Source: Nitrospinaceae bacterium (lineage in GTDB: Bacteria; Nitrospinota; Nitrospinia; Nitrospinales; VA-1). Taken from it: a stretch of 64,000 nucleotides of DNA. How positions within the stretch are numbered: the stretch's first letter is position 1; every line of letters starts with the position of its first letter. Positions 30,354 through 38,407 of the stretch are shown here, in pieces. The stretch lies in assembly GCA_029261655.1 (NCBI GenBank), contig JAJDAY010000031.1, positions 62,001-126,000 of the forward strand. Direction: 5' to 3'. The position numbers and the translations under genes were made by a program. The notes beneath the pieces are model-generated. The model saw only the letters and a list, made by a program, of their open reading frames with translations, was not told the DNA's origin and searched no databases.

Positions 30354-31187
30354 TCACCCAAGCGGTCTTGCGCATAGGGATAAAAACAGCGGAATTTCTT
30401 TCCTGGCCCGGTTCTCTGCTTTAGCCCGCTTGCCCGGCTGGCTTTCTTTTTTGGAAGTCCACTCCTCCAGGCTCTCCACGCAAAGACCCGCTCCAGACAA
30501 AGCGGCAAAATAAGTTTGCAGGGACCGGTGATAGGTCGTCGTGTGCCCTTTCGAACCTGCCAAAGGGGGGGTGATGATGGGAATAGAAAGATCAGACGAA
30601 TATAAATCCACACGCCGGTACTCTATTTTTTTCTCTTCATCCCAGCCCCAATGGGTTTGCCTGGGAATCCGAAAGCATGGGTGCGTGACCACCATAACGA
30701 AGCGGCCTTCTGGTTTCAGCCAGCGTGCGACATTTTTAAAGACAGGCACGATCTCCTCCATATTCTGCAAAGCCAGAAGACAGGCGGCGGCATCAAATTG
30801 CGATTCCCCGAATGTGCCGGCTTCTTTGGCATCCGCAATGTGGAACCGAATGGCCGGTTTTGAACGTGCGCGCGCCAGTCGAAGTAATTCCTCGGAGGTG
30901 TCCAAACCCTCTACCCGCATGCCTTTGGCCAAAAGATAACGGGAAAACACGCCCTGGCCACAAGCCAGATCCAGCACCCGGTGGCCTTTTTCCAGCTTCA
31001 TGAGCCGGGTCGCGCCGGGCATGATGATGTCTTTCTGGTAGTCGGACCCATGATCCCCCACCAACGCATCGTACCAGCTTGCGGCTTGATCCCAGGCCGT
31101 CGATTTCCGGGCCGGAACTTTTTTTATCCCTTTGCCGGGAGATGGCTTGCGGCGGGTTTGAACTTTTTTACGGATAATTTTTTTCAC
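30354..31187 (-). CDS. class I SAM-dependent methyltransferase with basic N-terminal tail
   Basis: The Rossmann methyltransferase core starts near residue 65: motif I is VLDLACGQGVFSRYLL, followed by VEGLDTSEELL (motif II Asp), FHIADAKE and FDAAACLLALQNM. The family is the UbiE/Methyltransf_11 type; the substrate is unknown. The first 28 residues contain 13 Lys or Arg and no structure-forming hydrophobics, an unusual tail that could bind nucleic acid or acidic surfaces. The start is GTG; a start after the tail is not available as ATG, so the tail is probably real. Confidence 0.82.
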   Translation of the reverse strand: MKKIIRKKVQTRRKPSPGKGIKKVPARKSTAWDQAASWYDALVGDHGSDYQKDIIMPGATRLMKLEKGHRVLDLACGQGVFSRYLLAKGMRVEGLDTSEELLRLARARSKPAIRFHIADAKEAGTFGESQFDAAACLLALQNMEEIVPVFKNVARWLKPEGRFVMVVTHPCFRIPRQTHWGWDEEKKIEYRRVDLYSSDLSIPIITPPLAGSKGHTTTYHRSLQTYFAALSGAGLCVESLEEWTSKKESQPGKRAKAENRARKEIPLFLSLCARPLG

Positions 31188-31244
31188 GAGAGTGGCATTG
31201 AAATAACAAATGTGAGAAATTTTTTATAAAAATTTTCCCAGCAC

Positions 31245-31273
31245 TGGCGGTTAAATAAAAAATACATTATAAT
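31245..31273 (+). promoter_or_regulatory. candidate promoter of the lipoprotein gene
   Basis: A perfect TATAAT (31268-31273) with a weak -35 (TGGCGG, 31245-31250) at 17 bases, in the 158-base gap between the methyltransferase and the lipoprotein gene. Confidence 0.35.
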
Positions 31274-31345
31274 TTAAATAGAGCGGAACCATTTTTGACC
31301 AACCTACCGATGGATTCTCAATAATCCTACCACACGAGGCTTTTC

Positions 31346-31819
31346 ATGAAAAACCCCACCCCGTTGATCCACTTTTCTTTTAAGGCAATCCCGGCTTTTC
31401 TTTTGTTGGCATTGTTTTCAGCCTGCGCTCATTACTCCTTAATGAATACACAGGAAGATCTGAAAACAAATGTCTATCAATTCAACAAACGATTTTCGGG
31501 AAAAATGATGGACCTCAGTGCGGGCTACGTTTTAATGGACCAACGTAAGGATTTCTTGATAAAGTCTAATGAAATTAAAGAAAAAGTCACTTTTTTTGAC
31601 AATTCACTTCTGGACATTCAATACTTCAATGGCAATCAACCTGTAAAAAAAACAACCGAAGGCGCTGAAAAAGAGTTCAACAAAGCCGTTGCCACCATGC
31701 GCTATCAAATATCGATCCTACCCAGCAACCAGTTGAAAACCATTACGTTCGATCAAACATGGGTGCTCGATGACGAGTGGTGGCAGGTAGACCCCGATCT
31801 GGATGTTTTTTTGAAATAA
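31346..31819 (+). CDS. putative lipoprotein, 157 aa
   Basis: A signal peptide with a basic start and hydrophobic core ends in the lipobox LFSAC, placing the lipidated Cys at about residue 27. The mature part is about 130 residues, mixed alpha/beta, with a Trp-rich C-terminus (TWVLDDEWWQVDPDLDVF). I do not recognise the family. A CGAGG ribosome site lies 6 bases before the ATG. It is a single gene between a divergent methyltransferase and convergent sfsA. Confidence 0.75.
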   Translation: MKNPTPLIHFSFKAIPAFLLLALFSACAHYSLMNTQEDLKTNVYQFNKRFSGKMMDLSAGYVLMDQRKDFLIKSNEIKEKVTFFDNSLLDIQYFNGNQPVKKTTEGAEKEFNKAVATMRYQISILPSNQLKTITFDQTWVLDDEWWQVDPDLDVFLK

Positions 31820-31854
31820 TTTATTTTTCAATATTTTAAATTTCCCGAAAAATT

Positions 31855-32550
31855 TCAGTCCGGCAATACGATTTCTACCGGAAGGTTGAGAGAAATTGAC
31901 CCCGCCGTGACTTTGCAATTGCAACCATATAACTCAACACCTTGCCGGTGGGCTTTTCTCAACCATTTTCCAAACTCAGGGTCAATAGCGTCGTTCGGAA
32001 TGATGGACAGGGTATCGGATCTTTGAGAAACGAACAGCACGGCGGACCGCCCCCCCTCTTTGCGTAGCGCGATCAACTCCTGCAAGTGCTTCACGCCCCG
32101 CTTTGTCGGCGCGTCGGGGAATTTCCCCACGGCTCTTTCCACCAGACTCACAGACTTCACCTCCACATACGCCGGACCGTTATCAAACTCCAGCATAAAG
32201 TCAAAGCGGCTCTTCCCGTATTTCACTTCACTGAAAAAATTTTCATACCCGGACAGAAATGGCAGAGCGCGTTTTTCTAGAGCGTCTTTCACCAGAGCAT
32301 TGGCAAACACGGGGTAGACAGAAACCCAGATGGTGTCGTGCCTCACCAGGGCCAGGGTGTAGTCGGTCTTTCGCTTGGGTCCGGGGTTATGAATCAGGCG
32401 CACCTTGCGACCCGGAATCATCAATCCCGGAAGTCGACCCGGGTCGGGGACATGGGCTGAAACTTCCGTACCATCAATGGAAACCTTGGCGAGATAGCGG
32501 TTGGGGCGTTCGAGAAAAATTCCATCCACAATCCGATCGCCAAATTTCAT
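31855..32550 (-). CDS. sfsA: SfsA family protein
   Basis: Match along the full length to SfsA, with FLERPNRYLAKV, VSAHVPDPGRL, YVEVKSVSLV and GVKHLQELIALRKEG. SfsA was named as a sugar fermentation stimulation protein in E. coli; it contains an OB-like part and a PD-(D/E)XK nuclease-like fold (the E-V-K of VEVKSV). Length 231 aa is normal. It begins 32 bases after nuoM on the same strand and may be read as the tail of the nuo transcript. Confidence 0.92.
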   Translation of the reverse strand: MKFGDRIVDGIFLERPNRYLAKVSIDGTEVSAHVPDPGRLPGLMIPGRKVRLIHNPGPKRKTDYTLALVRHDTIWVSVYPVFANALVKDALEKRALPFLSGYENFFSEVKYGKSRFDFMLEFDNGPAYVEVKSVSLVERAVGKFPDAPTKRGVKHLQELIALRKEGGRSAVLFVSQRSDTLSIIPNDAIDPEFGKWLRKAHRQGVELYGCNCKVTAGSISLNLPVEIVLPD

Positions 32551-32582
32551 AAAGAAGATGAAGAAATAATATTGTTAAAACC

Positions 32583-34100
32583 TCAATGATGGCCTTCGTC
32601 TTCCCCGATGTGGACATTCACGGTTTTTTCCACGGTCAAGATGGAACTAACCGAAGGAGAAACACGGTCCAGGAAGGGTTTGGGAAACAGGCCGATGAAG
32701 ACAATCAGCACACAGGCGGGAAGCAATAACGCAAATTCATTCCGGTCAATATCTTTTAAATCCTTTGGGTCATTGGGGTTGGTTTCCTGCATCGACCCCT
32801 GAAACATATACAGCATATAAATGGAGGCAAACACAATCGCCAGCCCCGCCATCAACACAAAAATGACGGCTAAATTCGACAGCAGGGGCGAGGTCCAAAC
32901 CCCCATGAGGATGAGGAATTCACCGACGAACCCGTTCAGGCCCGGCAGGCCCAGGGCCGCCAGGGTGACCAGCATGAATGTTCCATAAAGAATGGGCATG
33001 GATTTTCCCAATCCACGAAAATCTTTCAGATTTCGTGTTCCCGTTCTTTCTTCAAGTATCCCCACAATCAGGAACAAGGCCGCCGCTATGATGCCGTGAT
33101 TGACCATTTGAAGGACACTGCCCTCGACCCCGATATTGTTGAGCGCAAAAATTCCCAGGGTGATGAACCCAAGGTGACTGATGCTGGAATAGGCCACCAA
33201 CGCCTTCAAGTCTTTTTGGGCGACCGCTATCCAGGCCCCATAAACGATTCCGATCGCGGCGAAAGTAGCAATGATGTGCCCAAGTTCTGCCACCGCTTCG
33301 GGAAACAACGGCAGACAAAATCTCAGAAAACCATAAGCCCCCGTTTTCGACATCGCCCCCGTTAAAATAATCAGCGTGGGAATCGGACAGGCGACATAGG
33401 TATGAGGCAACCAGCTGTGAAACGGAAACACAGGAACTTTAATGGCAAAGGCCAGAAAAAAACATAAGAACATCCATAATTGCGAGGCGGGATCAATATG
33501 TGTATGCACCAGAGTCTGAATATCAAAGGTCAGGGTTCCCGTTGCCTTGAAATGAGCTACGGTAATGCCAATGATCGCCACCAGCATCAGCAGGCTTCCC
33601 ACCAGAGTGAACAACACAAACTTGGTGGTGGCATAAATCCGGCGGCCCTCTCCCCAGAGACCGATGAGGAAATACGTGGGAACCAGCATCAACTCCCAAA
33701 ATGCATAGAAAAGGATCGTATCCAGAGCCACGAACACACCCAGGGTTCCAGCTTCCAGAGCCAGCATCAGGGCAAGAAAATTTCTCAATTCCTTTTTCTG
33801 CTTTAAGGAATATAAAATGGCAATTGCGGACAGGAAAGTCGTGAGCACCAGCAACAGCAGACTGATACCGTCGACGCCCACATGGAACTGGATATTTAAC
33901 AAAGGAACCCAGGCAACGGCGGATTCAAACTGCATGCCCGGATTGGATTTGTCGAACGTCAACAAGAGCCCAAGCGACAGCAGAAAACTCAACCCCGCCG
34001 CACTTATAGAAACTGCGCGAATGAGTTCACGATTATCCTTCGCCACAAAAAGAAGGGCAAGGGCCGCAATCAGGGGTATGAATACTATCAGTGTCAACAT
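32583..34100 (-). CDS. nuoM: NADH-quinone oxidoreductase subunit M
   Basis: Antiporter-like proton-pumping subunit in the membrane arm of complex I. About fourteen membrane segments; the conserved Glu in helix 5 (AFWELMLVPTYFLIGLWG), the Lys of helix 8 region (FAIKVPVFPFHSWLPHTYV) and the broken-helix segment are present. Length 505 aa is normal. It is the last nuo gene in this operon. In most genomes nuoN comes next, but here sfsA follows. Confidence 0.96.
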   Translation of the reverse strand: MLTLIVFIPLIAALALLFVAKDNRELIRAVSISAAGLSFLLSLGLLLTFDKSNPGMQFESAVAWVPLLNIQFHVGVDGISLLLLVLTTFLSAIAILYSLKQKKELRNFLALMLALEAGTLGVFVALDTILFYAFWELMLVPTYFLIGLWGEGRRIYATTKFVLFTLVGSLLMLVAIIGITVAHFKATGTLTFDIQTLVHTHIDPASQLWMFLCFFLAFAIKVPVFPFHSWLPHTYVACPIPTLIILTGAMSKTGAYGFLRFCLPLFPEAVAELGHIIATFAAIGIVYGAWIAVAQKDLKALVAYSSISHLGFITLGIFALNNIGVEGSVLQMVNHGIIAAALFLIVGILEERTGTRNLKDFRGLGKSMPILYGTFMLVTLAALGLPGLNGFVGEFLILMGVWTSPLLSNLAVIFVLMAGLAIVFASIYMLYMFQGSMQETNPNDPKDLKDIDRNEFALLLPACVLIVFIGLFPKPFLDRVSPSVSSILTVEKTVNVHIGEDEGHH

Positions 34101-34128
34101 TTCTTCACACGATCACCGTATTTTAATA

Positions 34129-35997
34129 CTAAAGAAAAACCACAAAAAACAAAATTGTCACCATCCCGACCAACATGCTCAACGCATAAGTTCGGACATT
34201 TCCCGACTGCCAGAAACTGATGCCCCGGCTGATTTCACGCACTTGCAAACCCACTTCATCGACCACAAAATCGACGCCTTCTTTCTCGACCTTTTGTTCG
34301 AAGAAGGCACCGATCGCCCGGACAGGTTTGACAATCAAAAAGTCATAAATTTCATCAATATAGTATTTATTGAAAAGCAGGTCGTAAACCGGCGCCAGCG
34401 CCTGCTTGGCAAATTCCAGTTTGTCCTGACTGGTCATGTAAACAACTCCTGCGGTCAGGATTCCACCCAAACCTGCAAGAACCGCAATGGTCTCCAATGT
34501 CGCGTCTTCATAATGATGCGCTGTGGCACCGAAAACCGGCCCCAGAAACTGGTCCACCCAATGCGCTGAAAAACCCATGACCAGGGAGAGAAAAGCAAGA
34601 ATCAGTAACGGCGCGGCCATGATGAAAGGCGATTCATGCGGGTGCGTTTCAGGACTTCGGCTTTTCCCGATAAAAGTATAGAAATAAACCCGGAAAATAT
34701 AGAACCCCGTCATACCCGCCGCCAGCACAGCCATGCCCCAGAAAACAAAATTGCCCATTTCGGCGTGCCAGGAACTCATGATGATGGCTTCTTTACTGAA
34801 AAAACCACTGGTCAGGGGAACTCCGGCAAGACAGACCGCTCCCACCAGAAAAGTGATATGCGTCAGCGGCATGGCAAATCTGAGGCCGCCCATCTTACGG
34901 ATGTCCTGCTCACCGTTCATGCCGTGAATCACACTTCCCGCGCTCAAAAACAGCAGGGCTTTAAAAAACGCATGGGTCATCAAATGGAACATTCCAAAAC
35001 TGAAAACGCCGATACCCACCGCTAAAAACATATAGCCCAGCTGGCTCATGGTGGAATAAGCAATGACCCGTTTGATATCGTATTGCACCATCCCCATCGT
35101 GCCCGCGAATATAGCGGTGATAGCTCCGATCCCCGCGATAAAATACATGGTGTAGGGAGCCAACTCATACAACACATGACAGCGGGCAACCAGATAAACG
35201 CCTGCGGTGACCATGGTCGCGGCGTGGATCAGGGCGCTGACCGGGGTCGGCCCTTCCATCGCGTCTGGCAACCAGGTGTGCAGAGGGATCTGCGCCGACT
35301 TGGCAAATGCCCCCACCAGCAGCAACAGGGTGATCATCAGCATGGTGTCGTCGTTGGTTCGAAACTGATCCGGCGCGGCTGAGAACACATCCATGTAGCT
35401 GAGTGAATTGAAATTCTGAAAAATCATCAACGCGGCGATCACCATCCCGACATCGCCAATGACATTCATGACGAATGCTTTTCGCGCCGCCAGAACCGCG
35501 CTGGTCTTTTCCTTCCAGAAACCAATCAACAGGTAAGACGCAAGACCAACGAACGCCCACCCAACGATCAGGAAAAAGAAGTCGGCGGCGGCTACCAGCA
35601 GTAGCATCGAAAATATGAACAGGTTCAAATAGGCAAAAAACCGGCTGTATTCGGGATCATCCTTCATGTACTCGAGGGAATAAACATGGATCAGAAACCC
35701 CACACCCGTGACGATCAAAAACATGAACACGGAAAGAGGATCGATCAGAATGGCCAGATCCAGCTTGAAGGACCCGGATGACACCCATTGATACAGGGTT
35801 TCCACATGCCCCAGTCGTTTTTCAGGCGCAAGCCCCAGGAGTTGGCCCAACACCGTGAGGGTCACCAGGAAAGACAGGCCCACCGTCAGGCAACCCGCAT
35901 AACCGGCTTGTTTTTTGGGAATTTTATCGCCCAATAGGCTCAGTCCGATGAAACCAAGCAGAGGCAGAATTAATATGAACCAGGCGTAGAAAAACAA
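34129..35997 (-). CDS. nuoL: NADH-quinone oxidoreductase subunit L
   Basis: The distal antiporter-like subunit, with the long lateral helix at its C-terminus. FLIVGWAFVGLASYLLIGFW, SAQIPLHTWLPDAMEGPTPV and SALIHAATMVTAGVYLVAR are classic. The last ~130 residues contain the amphipathic helix and a final membrane anchor. Length 622 aa is normal. The start is TTG, 5 bases after nuoK. Confidence 0.96.
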   Translation of the reverse strand: MFFYAWFILILPLLGFIGLSLLGDKIPKKQAGYAGCLTVGLSFLVTLTVLGQLLGLAPEKRLGHVETLYQWVSSGSFKLDLAILIDPLSVFMFLIVTGVGFLIHVYSLEYMKDDPEYSRFFAYLNLFIFSMLLLVAAADFFFLIVGWAFVGLASYLLIGFWKEKTSAVLAARKAFVMNVIGDVGMVIAALMIFQNFNSLSYMDVFSAAPDQFRTNDDTMLMITLLLLVGAFAKSAQIPLHTWLPDAMEGPTPVSALIHAATMVTAGVYLVARCHVLYELAPYTMYFIAGIGAITAIFAGTMGMVQYDIKRVIAYSTMSQLGYMFLAVGIGVFSFGMFHLMTHAFFKALLFLSAGSVIHGMNGEQDIRKMGGLRFAMPLTHITFLVGAVCLAGVPLTSGFFSKEAIIMSSWHAEMGNFVFWGMAVLAAGMTGFYIFRVYFYTFIGKSRSPETHPHESPFIMAAPLLILAFLSLVMGFSAHWVDQFLGPVFGATAHHYEDATLETIAVLAGLGGILTAGVVYMTSQDKLEFAKQALAPVYDLLFNKYYIDEIYDFLIVKPVRAIGAFFEQKVEKEGVDFVVDEVGLQVREISRGISFWQSGNVRTYALSMLVGMVTILFFVVFL

Positions 35998-36002
35998 TGG
36001 AT

Positions 36003-36302
36003 CTATCCCTTCAGTACATTAATGTGATCGACGTTGAGTTCGTGGCGGGTCCGAAAAATAGTGAGAATAATCGCCAAACCCACTACTACCTCCGCCGCGG
36101 CAACGGTCATGATAATGAGGGCGAATATCTGCCCATCCAGAGTTTTCAAAAAACTGGAATAGCCGACCAACAAAAAATTCACGGAGTTTAACATGAGCTC
36201 CACCGACATTAACATGATGAGGGGATTTTTACGGATGAGAAACCCAGCCGTCCCGATGCAGAAAATAGTCGCGCTGATGATGAGAACAAATTGGTGTCCC
36301 AT
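36003..36302 (-). CDS. nuoK: NADH-quinone oxidoreductase subunit K
   Basis: Small three-helix membrane subunit with the conserved glutamates in helix 2 (LMSVELMLNSVNF) and helix 3 (AAAEVVVGLA). I place the start at the ATG whose product begins MGHQFVLI, giving 99 aa like other NuoK proteins, 2 bases after the nuoJ stop. A longer frame beginning at 36353 would overlap nuoJ by 49 bases and add residues not found in the family. Confidence 0.93.
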   Translation of the reverse strand: MGHQFVLIISATIFCIGTAGFLIRKNPLIMLMSVELMLNSVNFLLVGYSSFLKTLDGQIFALIIMTVAAAEVVVGLAIILTIFRTRHELNVDHINVLKG

Positions 36303-36304
36303 GA

Positions 36305-36841
36305 TTATTTTAAACGCCTCCGGGCGGGTAAATATGAAAATTTTGCCAGACAAATGATTCCGATCGTGGCGATGAGAAGTAAAATGGACGCCAGTTCAAA
36401 CGGTACCAGATGGCGCGAGAACAACTCGATGCCCACAGCCTTGGCGCTACCGATGGCGTTTACCACATCGGGCGCCATGTCTCCTGTTATGGGATGGGTT
36501 GGCTTCACCGCCGCCGCCAGTAATAACTCGCAGAATAAAAGAATCACGAATGTGAACGCGCTGGATCTTTGCACGGAAGGTTCCGAAATTTCTTTCTTGC
36601 CGCCCAGCAACGCGATGATGAACAAAAATAAAATCATCACGGCCCCGGCGTAAACGATGATCTGCACGGCGGCAATGAACTCCGCATTGAATAAAAGGAA
36701 AAGCAGGGCCAGACAAATCATGTTGCCGATCAGATACAAGGCGCAATAAATGGGAGACGCGCACAGGATGACGCCAAAAGCGGCCAGCACCGCCGTGATC
36801 CCCAAAACAAATACGACTACCTCGTAGGTGATTTCAAACAC
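36305..36841 (-). CDS. nuoJ: NADH-quinone oxidoreductase subunit J
   Basis: Five-helix membrane subunit; the family segment AAVQIIVYAGAVMILFLFII, containing the pi-bulge helix with its conserved Tyr, is present. Length 178 aa is normal. The start is GTG with AGAGG 5 bases upstream. Confidence 0.93.
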   Translation of the reverse strand: MFEITYEVVVFVLGITAVLAAFGVILCASPIYCALYLIGNMICLALLFLLFNAEFIAAVQIIVYAGAVMILFLFIIALLGGKKEISEPSVQRSSAFTFVILLFCELLLAAAVKPTHPITGDMAPDVVNAIGSAKAVGIELFSRHLVPFELASILLLIATIGIICLAKFSYLPARRRLK

Positions 36842-36849
36842 TGCAACCT

Positions 36850-37347
36850 CTATTTGCTATTCGTTCGCTCGGTATTGCCGAGAATATTGACGCGGAATTG
36901 ATTGGGCTCGGGGTAGACCAGCAGATCGCCCTTGGTGGCAATGTAGGTGTCCCGATTATAATCCGCTAATTCGTAATGCTCGCGCAGGACCACCGCATCG
37001 ACCGGGCAGGCCTCTTCGCAATAACCGCAATAGATGCACCGGAGCAAATTTATTTCGTAAACTTCCGCGTAGCGTTCGCCTGGAGACACCCGGTTCTCGG
37101 GGTCGTTCTCCGCCGCGACCACATGAATGCACCCAACGGGACAGTTGATAGAACAAAGACTGCAACCGATGCATTTTTCCAATCCGTTTTCATCCCGGTT
37201 GAGGAAATGACGGCCCCGGTAACGCTCCGGCATGGTGCGTTTGACTTCCGGGTACTGAAAGGTTACGGGTTTCGTCATCATGTTTTTAAAAGTGACGAAC
37301 ATGCCTATCGTTAAATTTTTTATCCCACTCAGAGTGGCCTGTATCAT
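36850..37347 (-). CDS. nuoI: NADH-quinone oxidoreductase subunit I (two 4Fe-4S clusters)
   Basis: Carries clusters N6a and N6b in the connecting module. Two CxxCxxCxxxCP motifs are present: C59, C62, C65, C69 and C104, C107, C110, C114. Each set also takes the fourth Cys of the other cluster. An N-terminal amphipathic region docks to the membrane arm. Length 165 aa is normal. Confidence 0.96.
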   Translation of the reverse strand: MIQATLSGIKNLTIGMFVTFKNMMTKPVTFQYPEVKRTMPERYRGRHFLNRDENGLEKCIGCSLCSINCPVGCIHVVAAENDPENRVSPGERYAEVYEINLLRCIYCGYCEEACPVDAVVLREHYELADYNRDTYIATKGDLLVYPEPNQFRVNILGNTERTNSK

Positions 37348-37366
37348 AAGAAAACCTGTGGATTTA

Positions 37367-38386
37367 TTACAAAACCTTGATCACCGCCGTGACCAGCAAA
37401 TTGAACAAACACAATGGCAGAAGAATCTTCCAGCCAAACGTCATCAACCGGTCGTAGCGAAGTCTGGGAAACGTGGACCGCAACCAGATAAAAACACAAA
37501 GCAGGAAGAATACTTTTCCCGCAAAAGCCAGAATCGGCCATAGCGGAAGACCGTAGGAATTCCACCCACCAAGAAAAAGCAGAGTCACTAATGAACTCAT
37601 GGTGACCATGTTGACGTATTCGCCCATGAAAAACATGGCGAACTTCATTCCCGTGTATTCCGTATGAAAACCCGCCACCAGTTCCTGTTCGGCTTCCGGG
37701 AGGTCAAACGGCGCCCGGTTGGTCTCGGCCACTCCGGCAATGAAGAAAAGTATGAATGCCAGCGGCTGGACCAGTATAAACGGAAGGCTCTTCTGGCTGT
37801 CCACCAGGTCAATCAGGTTCAATGATCCGGTCATGACAATCACACTTAGCGCGGATAGCCCCAGAGTCAGTTCGTAACTGATCATCTGCGCCGAAGACCT
37901 GAGACCCCCCATCAACGAATATTTGTTATTGGATGACAACCCGGCTAAAACCATGCCATAGACACCCATTCCCGATATAGCGAAAACAAACAAAAGCCCG
38001 GAGTTGATATTGGCCCCCCATAACCCGATTTTTTCTCCGAATACGGTGAAGGACTCTCCAAAAGGGATCACCGAGAACGTCACGATAGCGGTGAACACCA
38101 CGACCGCCGGAGCCAGATGGAATAAAAATTTATCCGCCGAACTCTGAATAATGGACTCTTTAAACAAAAGTTTGATTGAGTCGGCAATCGGCTGGCCAAA
38201 CCCCAGGGGACCGACCCGGTTCGGACCCAATCGAACCTGGAACCTGCCCATCAATCGGCGCTCCAACCAAACCAGCGCGGGAACGATGCCGAGCAAAGCT
38301 ACCACAATGACCACCGCTTTAACGGTGCCAATAATGAACCCGGCGTCCAAAACCGGGTCTATGAATTGTAAAATGTCATCCCACAA
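37367..38386 (-). CDS. nuoH: NADH-quinone oxidoreductase subunit H
   Basis: Quinone-site membrane subunit with eight to nine helices. WLERRLMGRFQVRLGPNRVGP is split across the first cytoplasmic loop, and NRAPFDLPEAEQELVAGF with its Glu/Asp pair lies in the third. Length 339 aa is normal. The start is TTG, 21 bases after nuoG. Confidence 0.95.
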   Translation of the reverse strand: MWDDILQFIDPVLDAGFIIGTVKAVVIVVALLGIVPALVWLERRLMGRFQVRLGPNRVGPLGFGQPIADSIKLLFKESIIQSSADKFLFHLAPAVVVFTAIVTFSVIPFGESFTVFGEKIGLWGANINSGLLFVFAISGMGVYGMVLAGLSSNNKYSLMGGLRSSAQMISYELTLGLSALSVIVMTGSLNLIDLVDSQKSLPFILVQPLAFILFFIAGVAETNRAPFDLPEAEQELVAGFHTEYTGMKFAMFFMGEYVNMVTMSSLVTLLFLGGWNSYGLPLWPILAFAGKVFFLLCVFIWLRSTFPRLRYDRLMTFGWKILLPLCLFNLLVTAVIKVL

Positions 38387-38407
38387 AATATATAACCCTT
38401 CCGTTCA

